DNA of 32,218 nt from the NCBI GenBank assembly GCA_016763695.1, contig JAESTH010000057.1, forward strand, positions 1 to 32,218, in the 5' to 3' direction. The position numbers were made by a program, and so were the translations under genes. Positions 7,055 through 15,790 of the stretch are shown one piece after another. The stretch is from Alcanivoracaceae bacterium. Lineage in GTDB: Bacteria > Pseudomonadota > Gammaproteobacteria > Xanthomonadales > Marinicellaceae. Positions within the stretch are counted from its first letter, which is position 1, and every line of letters starts with the position of its first letter. The notes beneath the pieces are model-generated. The model saw only the letters and a list, made by a program, of their open reading frames with translations, did not search any database and was not told the DNA's origin.

Positions 7055-8594
7055 CAACTGTTTTTTTGCACTGCAACTCATCACCACGCTGCTGAGACAA
7101 TCTTGTATAAGCCTGAGCACTATCTACTTTAAGTGTAAGAGCCAGTTCTTCTAATGATGCTTGTATTTCCTCACAATGCCCGGACTCATCCTGTGCCATT
7201 ATCAGTTGCCATACACTTAGGGCATCTTTTTTTAGTGCCACGGCCTGTTTAGCATAGTTCAGAGACCGTTGTGCATTTCTTAAATTTAAATTTGGCACCT
7301 GTGACAATAATTTTGCCAAAATCAATAATACTTCTCTGTTATCTGCTTTGTGTTTATTTATTTCCTGCAATAAATCTATCGCTTGGGCATATTGTTGTAG
7401 CTGAACCAGAGACTTGGCCTTTAATACTTGTATCGTTTCGTGACTCTGCATTGAACTGTTGTTGACAAGATCAACAACTTTTTCATAACTATTAATCTGG
7501 TAATAAAGTGCGGCTAAATTATAATTAACCAACTCATCAGTCGAGTTTATTAATCTAAATTTTTCAAAATACATCATTGATGTTTGCAGGTCATTTTCTG
7601 CCTGAGCGATGGTTGCAAGATTATATATTGCCAGAGTCTGTTTTGGGTCGCTTATTATGATCTCTTTAAATAACTGGCGTGCTGCTTCAACTTGATTATC
7701 CTGATAATAGGCAACCGCAATATTTAATTTGGCACTTTTACTTTCAGGATTATATTCCAGCGCTTTTTGGTAGGCTTTAATCGCTTTCGGTAGATCTCCA
7801 TGCACTAGAGCCGCTTTGCCTTTGATTAAATAGGGAATTTCACCAACTGTGGTATTTTTCACTTCTTGATAATAGGGGTCTAGTAGTTTTATACCCACTT
7901 CGTTAGACAATGCCAGATATTTTTCAGCTATTTCCCTCTGTCCCAAGGCATGATAAGCTTGGGCAATTTTATAATTTATACTTTTGGCATTAGGCACACC
8001 AACCAATGTCTGTTGATAGTAGCCAATTGCCACATGGTAGTTTTCCACTTCAAAATACAGGTCTCCATTGATTTTTAACATATGTGCAGTCAGCTGTAGT
8101 TCGATAGGAACCTGGGCTTTATATGCAAAAGCTTTATGTAAATCACCTTCCTGCATGGCTGTTTTTATCAGGTAGTAATGTGCTGGCAAATAGTGATTAT
8201 CCCGATGAATAGCTTGCTTAAAGCCTTTTTCAACATCATCCATATTACCTTGTTCAAGTGCGGCTTTGCCATATAGATATGCCCATTTGGCTTCTTTTTT
8301 GGCATCCATACCTATGGTATAGTAACAGTCTTTTGCCTGTTGTAAAAAATCAAAATTATGTAATAGTAAACACCACTCCTTACTAGCGGAAAACTCCAGG
8401 TCAGAGTCGGCTTTTTTCCGTGCCTTTTCTATTAAAAATTTGGTTTGTTTAAAAACTTTGGCTACATTTTTATCCAAGCCTTTTGTGGAGATATTATCTA
8501 AATCTATTTGTGCTTTTTTATTAGTCTCATCATCTGTTTCATCGGCATTGACAGAAAACACTAAAAACAGCAAAAATACTATTATTTTATTCAT
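7044..8594 (-). CDS. Exported tetratricopeptide-repeat protein
   Basis: Seen: 516 residues. The signal peptide MNKIIVFLLFLVFSVNADE suggests export to the periplasm, and no lipobox Cys is seen. After a charged coiled-coil-like region (about 20-70), helical TPR units run through most of the chain. The clearest are WAYLYGKAALEQGN, INYKIAQAYHALGQ, LIKGKAALVHGDL, AKLNIAVAYYQDNQ and VNYNLAALYYQINS, each followed by A-helix/B-helix spacing of about 34 residues. Context: ATG at 8594 overlaps the TGA of the CRTAC1 gene (ATGA) and its own stop overlaps dusA by 11 bases. The TPR partner therefore seems co-translated with the beta-propeller protein, and a periplasmic or surface protein-protein scaffold is likely. 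Specific function unknown. Confidence 0.88.
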   Translation of the reverse strand: MNKIIVFLLFLVFSVNADETDDETNKKAQIDLDNISTKGLDKNVAKVFKQTKFLIEKARKKADSDLEFSASKEWCLLLHNFDFLQQAKDCYYTIGMDAKKEAKWAYLYGKAALEQGNMDDVEKGFKQAIHRDNHYLPAHYYLIKTAMQEGDLHKAFAYKAQVPIELQLTAHMLKINGDLYFEVENYHVAIGYYQQTLVGVPNAKSINYKIAQAYHALGQREIAEKYLALSNEVGIKLLDPYYQEVKNTTVGEIPYLIKGKAALVHGDLPKAIKAYQKALEYNPESKSAKLNIAVAYYQDNQVEAARQLFKEIIISDPKQTLAIYNLATIAQAENDLQTSMMYFEKFRLINSTDELVNYNLAALYYQINSYEKVVDLVNNSSMQSHETIQVLKAKSLVQLQQYAQAIDLLQEINKHKADNREVLLILAKLLSQVPNLNLRNAQRSLNYAKQAVALKKDALSVWQLIMAQDESGHCEEIQASLEELALTLKVDSAQAYTRLSQQRGDELQCKKTVDDS

Positions 8595-10192
8595 TTGATT
8601 TCCAAAGTTATGTATTTATGACTACTTATTAATGGTTGTTCGAGCACTGTCTTTTTATTAATAGATATTGTTATTTTATCAAAATACTCAAGTTGCGCCT
8701 GGTTTAATACCAGCCTATTATCATGCGCAGATGCATAGGCACCATCTGTCTGTCGATATATTTGCATTTTTTTTGTGGCACTACTTAGCTCTATATTTAT
8801 ATTTTGGTATTTCTTTTGTTTGATAGTTATTCCAAGCCATTCATCGGGATTTTGGTTATTGAGTAATAATTCTGCCTTGCCATTGTTATTATTGACCACT
8901 ATATCAACATCGCCATCATTATCAATATCGCCAAAGGCTGCGCCTCTGGAAATGGCTTTTTGCAATAACCATGATTCATTCTTTATGGTTGAAAATTGTG
9001 CTTCTTTTGAGTTGAGGTACAATTGATTAGACTGCATTAATGTAGACATTTCACTGTCCTTATTACTGGCATCTGCTACCGCACCATTAAAAACAACTAA
9101 ATCGAGATAAATATCATCATTAACCAATAAAAAACCCGCTGCCCAACCCGTATAGGCAAAGCTGTCACGAGAAAGTTTAGAGCGATTGGTCACATCTTGA
9201 AAGTAACCTTTGCCGTTGTTTCTATACAGAGTATTTGACTCATTCATTAAATGGGTAAAAAACACATCCATATCGCCATCTAGGTCGTAATCTGCAATAG
9301 CCATTCCCATGCTTGCTTCTGCAACGCCCTGGGCGTTAACAGCCAAACCTGAAAATAGTCCTGCTTCTTTAAATGACCGACCCTCCTGGTTAAGCCAGAG
9401 TAAATTAGCTTTTCCATCATTTGCTACTATGAAGTCATTCCAACCATCGTTATTGACATCCATGCAAACCACATTTAAGCCAGGCATCTTTGGCATTTTG
9501 GGAAAGTATTTTGTGGTTTGTTCGATTAAATTTTTGCCTTGATCATTAATGTAAAACGAATCTTTTAATCCTTCGAATGAATCTGGTCCACAATAGTCCC
9601 GTTTGCTACTGGCATTAAAACATTTAGGATTGTTCTCTTGTGACCAATTAACATAGTTGCTAACGTACAAATCTTGGAAACCATCGTTATTAATATCACA
9701 AAAGCTGGCACTGGTTGACCAAGTATTCTCGGCACTGAGTACCTCCTTAAACCCATTGCCTTTTTGATTAATGAATAATTGATTTTCTTTTAAATTAGTT
9801 AAATAAAAATCCTGCCAACCGTCATGATTAAAGTCAGAGGTTGCGATACCAATACCATATTGATCACTCTGTATTTTCATTTCATCGCTGACATCTAAAA
9901 ACTTTAATTTTTTAGTCTCAATCAGCATGTTTTTAAAGAGTTTGTCGCTCTTTTTATTTGCTGTAAATTGACCACTTTGAATTAAATAAATATCCAAATC
10001 TCCGTCATTGTCGTAATCCAGCATTGCCACCCCAGAACCAACTATCTCAGGGTAGAAATATCGCTCAGAATCACCATTATCATGGGTAAACTCTATGGAA
10101 TTTTTTTGATCAAGAATGGTGAAGTATTCTGATTGTGCAAAACCAGTTACTGAAGCCAATAAAGTTATAATTATTGATATTTGATACTTCAT
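8591..10192 (-). CDS. CRTAC1-family protein (VCBS/FG-GAP repeats with ASPIC/UnbV-like C-terminus)
   Basis: Seen: 533 residues with an N-terminal signal peptide (MKYQISIIITLLASVTGFAQ). At least six calcium-loop repeats of DxDxDG type follow, including DYDNDGDLD at about 59-67, then DFNHDGWQD, DINNDGFQD, DVNNDGWND, DYDLDGDMD and DIDNDGDVD. This is the pattern of VCBS/FG-GAP beta-propeller blades. The last ~80 residues (from DEWLGITIKQ through QTDGAYASAHDNRL) resemble a degenerate ASPIC/UnbV domain. Known: CRTAC1-type proteins are extracellular calcium-binding propellers, and bacterial ones often neighbour TPR genes. Context: coupled by ATGA to the TPR gene. A strong terminator just upstream separates it from the DUF11 gene. 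Adhesion or surface-complex assembly is an inference. Confidence 0.87.
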   Translation of the reverse strand: MKYQISIIITLLASVTGFAQSEYFTILDQKNSIEFTHDNGDSERYFYPEIVGSGVAMLDYDNDGDLDIYLIQSGQFTANKKSDKLFKNMLIETKKLKFLDVSDEMKIQSDQYGIGIATSDFNHDGWQDFYLTNLKENQLFINQKGNGFKEVLSAENTWSTSASFCDINNDGFQDLYVSNYVNWSQENNPKCFNASSKRDYCGPDSFEGLKDSFYINDQGKNLIEQTTKYFPKMPKMPGLNVVCMDVNNDGWNDFIVANDGKANLLWLNQEGRSFKEAGLFSGLAVNAQGVAEASMGMAIADYDLDGDMDVFFTHLMNESNTLYRNNGKGYFQDVTNRSKLSRDSFAYTGWAAGFLLVNDDIYLDLVVFNGAVADASNKDSEMSTLMQSNQLYLNSKEAQFSTIKNESWLLQKAISRGAAFGDIDNDGDVDIVVNNNNGKAELLLNNQNPDEWLGITIKQKKYQNINIELSSATKKMQIYRQTDGAYASAHDNRLVLNQAQLEYFDKITISINKKTVLEQPLISSHKYITLEIK

Positions 10193-10204
10193 TTCGCTTT
10201 TTCC

Positions 10205-10240
10205 AATTAAAAAAATGCGATAAAGGGATTACCGCATTTT
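10205..10240 (-). terminator. Rho-independent terminator of the DUF11 gene
   Basis: Read on the minus strand: a 12-bp stem (AAAATGCGGTAA with TTATCGCATTTT, one G-T wobble), a five-base TCCCT loop, and a run of seven T at the stem end and beyond. Arms are at 10229-10240 and 10212-10223. It starts 20 bases past the DUF11 stop codon and ends 20 bases before the CRTAC1 start, so the downstream genes probably depend on read-through or a very close promoter. Confidence 0.85.
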
Positions 10241-10259
10241 CTTTTGATCATTGTTGTGA

Positions 10260-13200
10260 TTAGAGATTAACTTTAAATTGTTTTTTGTTAAACACAGCAA
10301 CCATTAATAACATTGCAAACATCAATAAACTTAACCACTTCCAATCTTGCATTATTGGAATTAAAACAGGTATGCCATTAACAATTAGATTGCCCGAAGC
10401 AGTGCTAGATGCCCCGCCTGACACAGCTAAACCATTAAGCTCAGCATCAACTGGGCTGGTTACATTTGTATATTGCCCTGCCACCACATCATCAGGAACT
10501 TCAATAATCACTGAAAACTGGCAACTGCTATTTGCTGGCAGGAAGCCACCCTGTAATAAAATAGTTGTGGTGCCAGTTACACTTGAACCCGCTCCACAAA
10601 CATCATTTGGAGGTAAACTAATGACTGATGAGCCGGGAATAAATGCTGTTAAATCATCGCTGAAAGTGATGAACGATGCATCTACTGGTGAGATATTACT
10701 CAGATTAAAACTTAATTCAACAGTATCACCTGCTGTTATTGCCCCGCCCAAAAATTCTTTGCTTAAAGCTGGCACTGCAACAATTGTGATATCTGCACTG
10801 GCAGCACCACTGCTACCCTGATCAGAGGTTAAGTCCCCAGTAGTATTGGTAAAGAAACCTGTCATTGTCGCCACAACATCTACTGCGATTGTACAACTGC
10901 TACTGGCTCCAACAGAACCCCCAGCATAAGTGATGGTATTGCTGGCAATAGTTGCAGTAACAGTACCTCCCGTACAGGTATTTGCCACATTTGCTGGATT
11001 TGCCACCTCAAAGCCCGCTGGCATAACATCGGTAAAATCCAGTAAACCCACAATAAATAAATTGCCGCTATTATCTATGCTGAACGTTAGGGTGTTTACA
11101 CTATTTAATACAGCAGGATTGTTCGCGAATGCTTTACTGAAGATTGGCGCATTAGTCACAAATAGACTATCTGTAGCCTGACCACTGTTGCCATGATTTG
11201 ATGTTAAGTCTCCCGTTAAATTGACATAATTTGCTGCCACCGCAGAAGTCACATCAACCACCAAAGTACAACTTGTGCCCGCAGTAACTGTTCCACCAGT
11301 GTAACTAAATACTGTTGTTGTAGCCACTGCCGTAACCGTTCCGCCCACACAGGTGGTACTGGCATTAGCTGGTGTTGCCACAACGAGATTAGCAGGGAAG
11401 TTATCAGTAAAATCTACCGAAGTCGCGTTGACAGAGCTTTGAGAATTATCGATGGTAAAGGTTAATTGACTAATATCACCAAGAGAAAGTGCAACAGGAT
11501 TAAACTGCTTGGCAAACTGTGGAGGGGCATTGACTACTAACGTATCTGTTGCCGTTGCACTGACCCCCAAAGAACTGCTTAAATTGCCTGTCAAGTTGAC
11601 AAAACTTCCTGAGACACTGGTTGTTACATCAACAGTTACGGTACAGACCGCACCTGTACTGACGCTACCAGAAGCATAACTGATCAGACTTGTTCCTGAA
11701 GCTGCATTTAGCATTCCTCCTGTACATGTAGTACTGGCATTCGCTGCGGCTGCTACCTGCATATTTGTAGGTAAATTATCAACAAAATTTAATGCTGTAG
11801 CTGCAACAGTGCCACTGGAATTATCAATAGTGAATGTTAATGTACTGACACCATTAAAAAATATCGGATTTGGCCCAAATACTTTAGAGAACAACGGTTG
11901 ACTGTTGACAGTCAGTGTATCACTGGCTATGCCACTATTACCTGAGGATGAAGTCAAATCTAGAGTGGTATTGACATGCGCACCAGCCATAACACCAATA
12001 ACTCTGACCTGAATATTACAACTACCAGTTACTGCAACAGAACCATTGGCTAATGACACAACTGCACCACCATTGTTTGCAGTCAGTGTGCCACCACAAG
12101 TATTAGCTATTACTGGAGAAGTGTCCAAAACCATGCCTGCTGGCAAATTGTCAGTAAATTGTAAATTATTCGCGGCCAAGTCACTGGCTGTATTATCAAT
12201 ATCAAAGTTAATAATACTGCTCTGGTTCAGACCAATAAAACCTGGGTCAAACACTTTTGTAAAGCCTGGTGCTGGCTCTATCTCCAGATCATCTGTAGCA
12301 GATGTCGCAACAGCTAAGCCCGCAACAAATAAATCGCCACTGCTACTGGGGAAAGTGCCTCCAACAGCTGTTACTGGCACCAGTAAGTTAACCACGATAT
12401 CACAAGAGCCTCCGGGAGGAAGTTGCCCGTCTGTAAATGTTAACAAAGAAGTACCTGCCAATGAAGAAGTCGCTCCACAAGTATTGCTAACGGGTAAACC
12501 TGTTGCCTCTAGACCTGTGATTACTGCATCTAAATCATCGTTAAAAAATAAATCTATTACTCCTTGGCTGGAATCAAGGTTTGTAATGGTATAGGTCATC
12601 ACTGGTGTACCTGTTGCCGTGCTTGGCCCATCAAACTGTTTAGTAAATGTGACTAAATCGATGAAGAGATCATCACTCGCTGCTGGTCCATCAGCAGGAA
12701 GACTATTTATGGTACCCGTAACAATACTTGTTGTATTTGTAACAATAGAAGTCGGTGCTGATAATGGTACAGTTAAACTCACCTGAATGGTGCAGGAACC
12801 ACTGGCTGGTAATGTACCCCCAGAAAAGGTAATGAGCGTTGTTCCTACTCCTGCGACAGTACCACCACAGGTATTTGATAACTCTGAGGTGTAAGTAAAA
12901 CCTGTTAAAGCAGCACCCAGATCATCGCTAAAACCAATAGCTGATGCGGCATCTGTTGTACTTACATTACCAAGAGTAAACTCAAGAGTGACCAGCTCGC
13001 CTGGGGCGACAGGGTCATCAATAAATGATTTAGCAAATAAAAGTAAATCTGATGTAACCTCTAAACTGGCAATTGCCAGGTTTAATAGCACAGGGTTAGC
13101 ATTAATTGTGGCCGTTAAATTACTGGTTACATTGGTATAGTTACCATTTGCAGTCATAGCTGGCACGGTTAAATCAATCTGGATTGTACAGGTCTGATTG

Positions 13201-15518
13201 GCTAAAAGGGTACCGCCAGAATAAATGAATAATGTCCCGGGTACTCCTAATGGAGTGCCTCCACAGGTATCTGACACAACAGATGTTGAAGCTAAACCTG
13301 ATAGCGCTCCTCCGAATGCTCCAAGATTATCTGTAAAAAAAATATCAGTGACAGCAAAAGCACTCAAGTTTTCGACAGTAAACTCTAATATTGTTGTCCC
13401 CCCTGGTTGTATTGGATTGTCTAAAAAGACTTTACTGAACAAAACATTAGCTACAGTCAAAACATCGGCTCCAGCATTACCATTGGCTACAATGCCCATT
13501 ACTGTCGCAGTCACATCGCTGGTTGTATTAGTATAATTGCCCGAAACCGCGGCGACAGGAACTTGCAATGAAATATTAAAGGTACAGGATTCACCTGGTA
13601 CAAGAGTTCCACCTGTGAACGTTAAATTTGTTGTGCCGGTTATTTGAGATCCAACACCACAGATATCCATCATCGGCAAACCTGTTGCTGACAAACCCGT
13701 CAAAGCGGCATTTAAATCATCCGTAAAGGTGATGCCAGTGGCATCTCCCACAGCAAAATCCTCATGACTTAAGGTCAATTGCATATTGACTATTGTACCT
13801 GACTGAACGGGGTCATTAGTAAATTCTTTGGTTAATTGTGGAGCAGCCACAACAACCATGTCATCAGTTGCAGGTAAGCCTGTATAAATTACGCCGTCTA
13901 CCGTCGCATTGATAGCCTCTGTTGTATTGGTATATATACCGCCGGGAAAATCGGCTGGAAGACTTATATCAACTGAAAATGTGCAACTGTCTCCAAGCAT
14001 ACCATTGGGCGTCAGATTTCCACCGGTTAAAGAAAGCCCCTGTCCATCATCATCTATTAATACAAGAGACAGAGCAGAACCCGCACCACATGGGGGATTT
14101 GGCACTGGTGGTAAGGTTACAGCCACAGGAAATGGTAAAAATGTTGTCAATTCATCCAGGAAACTGATAGCTGTTGCAGCCGAGGTTAAGCTGCTGTTGG
14201 TAATGGTAAACTCAAGGGTAACATCCGAACCCGCACCAATAGGATCATCGGTAAATGTTTTAGTAAAAACAGGAATGGGCTGAACAAACAAATTGGACAC
14301 AGCTGGATCAGTAGTAAAAGGGTTTACTCCAAGAAGACCTGTGAGACTACCAGTGGTGTTGGGATATTCACCAGCAACCGTCATGGTAGGAACCTGCACC
14401 GTTACATCAAATGTACACGAGCCTTCGGCAGGTAAATTTCCGCCCGTTAAACTGATCAGGCCTGAACCAGTTAACATTGACCCAGCACCACAGACATTAC
14501 TCTGTGGCAAACTCAATGCAACCATACCACTTAAAGCCGCATCCAAATTATCAGTGAAAGTCATATTACTTGTAGCATTGTTTCTATCGGTATTAAGAAT
14601 AGTAAAGCTTAAAGTCGTTGTACCACCTGGTGCCACTGGGTCATCAATAAAATCTTTTTCTAAAATAACGGGTTGAATATTGACATCCAAGGTAGCTACG
14701 GCAAAACCACTACCGATTCCTAAGCTTAACAATTCACCAGATTGGTTGTTTAAGACACCCACTGCTCCAGCGACAACATCGACATTCACTGTACAAGTTA
14801 ACCCAGCCGCAACTCCAGCAGAGATTAATGATATGGAATTTGAACCTGAAACAGCCGTGATAACTGCTGTGGAGAAAAAGTTACAATCCGTATTGGCATT
14901 ATTTGGAGAGGCAACGATCATTCCTGCGGGGAGTATATCTGTAAACATCATGGCTAACGCAAAGCCACCATTTGATGAGTTATTCACAGTAAAAGACAGG
15001 GTTGAGGGAGATCCTAATGTTACAGTAGAGGGTGAAAAACTTTTAGAAAAACCAGGGCGGTCTGTCACCACGGTTATATTTGCAGATGCAGTGCCATTAT
15101 TGCCCGCACTTGATGTCACATCACCTGTTGTATTCATGTGTAGGCCAGGGATGGTACTTGTCACATTAACTGCTACCGTACAAGACTCTGACACTCCCAG
15201 AGATGCATTGTCAATTGTAATGGTACCTCCTCCATCAGGAGCAACAACATTAGCGATTATACAGCTACTGACCACATTCGCTGGCGTCGCAATAGTGACC
15301 CCCATGGGCAAAACATCAGTTACGGCAATATCAGTCACTACCACCGTATCAATATTGGTAAAAGTGAAATTCAGCCGACTGGTAGAGCCTGGGCCAATTG
15401 TATCTGGAGTAAAGCTTAAATCTAAAGTAACACCAGCTGGACCAGCATTGGCTGCAAATGAAACAAGAAACAATAGTACTGAAAATATTGAGATTGAAAA
15501 TTTATTGGTTAATGACAT
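10260..15518 (-). CDS. Giant exported DUF11-repeat protein with IPTL-CTERM-like tail
   Basis: Seen: 1752 residues. The signal peptide ends in FLVSFAANA near residue 25. About 13 tandem Ig-like/DUF11 units of roughly 120-140 residues follow, each opening with a variant of FSKxFxPxxIxxGxxSxLxFTIxN and containing an FTDNLPAG-like strand and a conserved Cys pair (NTCGG, GSCTF). The last unit is followed by IPIMQDWKWLSLLMFAM and a basic end (NKKQFK), which reads as a divergent IPTL-CTERM sorting signal: Pro, Trp, hydrophobic span, positive tail. Known: DUF11 repeats build long surface stalks or adhesins. IPTL-CTERM proteins are envelope-anchored or processed. Start: ATG at 15518 with GGGGG upstream. 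It is transcribed divergently from the S74-like gene at 15791 and ends at its own terminator. Size and repeats suggest a surface fibre, with no enzymatic domain seen. Confidence 0.92.
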   Translation of the reverse strand: MSLTNKFSISIFSVLLFLVSFAANAGPAGVTLDLSFTPDTIGPGSTSRLNFTFTNIDTVVVTDIAVTDVLPMGVTIATPANVVSSCIIANVVAPDGGGTITIDNASLGVSESCTVAVNVTSTIPGLHMNTTGDVTSSAGNNGTASANITVVTDRPGFSKSFSPSTVTLGSPSTLSFTVNNSSNGGFALAMMFTDILPAGMIVASPNNANTDCNFFSTAVITAVSGSNSISLISAGVAAGLTCTVNVDVVAGAVGVLNNQSGELLSLGIGSGFAVATLDVNIQPVILEKDFIDDPVAPGGTTTLSFTILNTDRNNATSNMTFTDNLDAALSGMVALSLPQSNVCGAGSMLTGSGLISLTGGNLPAEGSCTFDVTVQVPTMTVAGEYPNTTGSLTGLLGVNPFTTDPAVSNLFVQPIPVFTKTFTDDPIGAGSDVTLEFTITNSSLTSAATAISFLDELTTFLPFPVAVTLPPVPNPPCGAGSALSLVLIDDDGQGLSLTGGNLTPNGMLGDSCTFSVDISLPADFPGGIYTNTTEAINATVDGVIYTGLPATDDMVVVAAPQLTKEFTNDPVQSGTIVNMQLTLSHEDFAVGDATGITFTDDLNAALTGLSATGLPMMDICGVGSQITGTTNLTFTGGTLVPGESCTFNISLQVPVAAVSGNYTNTTSDVTATVMGIVANGNAGADVLTVANVLFSKVFLDNPIQPGGTTILEFTVENLSAFAVTDIFFTDNLGAFGGALSGLASTSVVSDTCGGTPLGVPGTLFIYSGGTLLANQTCTIQIDLTVPAMTANGNYTNVTSNLTATINANPVLLNLAIASLEVTSDLLLFAKSFIDDPVAPGELVTLEFTLGNVSTTDAASAIGFSDDLGAALTGFTYTSELSNTCGGTVAGVGTTLITFSGGTLPASGSCTIQVSLTVPLSAPTSIVTNTTSIVTGTINSLPADGPAASDDLFIDLVTFTKQFDGPSTATGTPVMTYTITNLDSSQGVIDLFFNDDLDAVITGLEATGLPVSNTCGATSSLAGTSLLTFTDGQLPPGGSCDIVVNLLVPVTAVGGTFPSSSGDLFVAGLAVATSATDDLEIEPAPGFTKVFDPGFIGLNQSSIINFDIDNTASDLAANNLQFTDNLPAGMVLDTSPVIANTCGGTLTANNGGAVVSLANGSVAVTGSCNIQVRVIGVMAGAHVNTTLDLTSSSGNSGIASDTLTVNSQPLFSKVFGPNPIFFNGVSTLTFTIDNSSGTVAATALNFVDNLPTNMQVAAAANASTTCTGGMLNAASGTSLISYASGSVSTGAVCTVTVDVTTSVSGSFVNLTGNLSSSLGVSATATDTLVVNAPPQFAKQFNPVALSLGDISQLTFTIDNSQSSVNATSVDFTDNFPANLVVATPANASTTCVGGTVTAVATTTVFSYTGGTVTAGTSCTLVVDVTSAVAANYVNLTGDLTSNHGNSGQATDSLFVTNAPIFSKAFANNPAVLNSVNTLTFSIDNSGNLFIVGLLDFTDVMPAGFEVANPANVANTCTGGTVTATIASNTITYAGGSVGASSSCTIAVDVVATMTGFFTNTTGDLTSDQGSSGAASADITIVAVPALSKEFLGGAITAGDTVELSFNLSNISPVDASFITFSDDLTAFIPGSSVISLPPNDVCGAGSSVTGTTTILLQGGFLPANSSCQFSVIIEVPDDVVAGQYTNVTSPVDAELNGLAVSGGASSTASGNLIVNGIPVLIPIMQDWKWLSLLMFAMLLMVAVFNKKQFKVNL

Positions 15519-15557
15519 AATTCCCCCGTTTATATGAATTGTAGTGATCAGTTCTAA

Positions 15558-15587
15558 ATTGTATATGAAAAAAAGTTAAATTGACAA
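15558..15587 (-). promoter_or_regulatory. Likely sigma-70 promoter of the DUF11 gene
   Basis: On the minus strand, TTGTCA (15587-15582) and TACAAT (15563-15558) are separated by 18 bases, each one base from consensus. An alternative -10 (TATACA) lies two bases closer. The start would fall about 33 bases before the ATG at 15518. Confidence 0.5.
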
Positions 15588-15677
15588 TTTTTTCTATAAC
15601 TATTTTTACATAAAAAGGAATCTCGGAACGAAATCTTTTTATTTTCTTTCATAAAAATTCAAATGATTCACTTTTTT

Positions 15678-15694
15678 AATGGAACAATTCCATT
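15678..15694. promoter_or_regulatory. 17-bp inverted repeat upstream of the S74-like gene A promoter (possible operator)
   Basis: AATGGAA and TTCCATT form perfect 7-base arms around CAA. The repeat ends three bases before the putative -35 hexamer at 15698, a position suited to a dimeric regulator. The binding protein is unknown. Confidence 0.35.
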
Positions 15695-15697
15695 CTT

Positions 15698-15725
15698 TTG
15701 AAATTATTCTATGCAATTTTATGAT
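15698..15725 (+). promoter_or_regulatory. Likely sigma-70 promoter of S74-like gene A
   Basis: TTGAAA (15698-15703) and TATGAT (15720-15725) are spaced by 16 bases. The transcript would start near 15732 and carry a leader of about 60 bases. That leader has a 7-bp hairpin, GTATTGG (15739-15745) with CCAATAC (15755-15761) around a nine-base loop, ahead of the GGGGAA ribosome site. Confidence 0.5.
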
Positions 15726-15790
15726 ATAGTACAGCATTGTATTGGTGATAAAAGCCAATACTGCCTTTATTAAACGAATGGGGAAGTAAA

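Noticed and set aside
10285-15518. DNA-level repeats in the DUF11 gene as a possible CRISPR or tandem-repeat array
   Set aside because: The periodicity of about 360-420 bases comes from protein-domain repeats with diverged DNA. There are no short exact repeats with uniform spacers.
14680-15537. 285-codon plus-strand frame opposite the DUF11 gene, and several others of 80-180 codons at 10285-14676
   Set aside because: They are antisense shadows of the Thr/Val/Ala-rich DUF11 repeats. The translations are low-complexity and have no domain signature, while the minus frame is continuous and repeat-structured.
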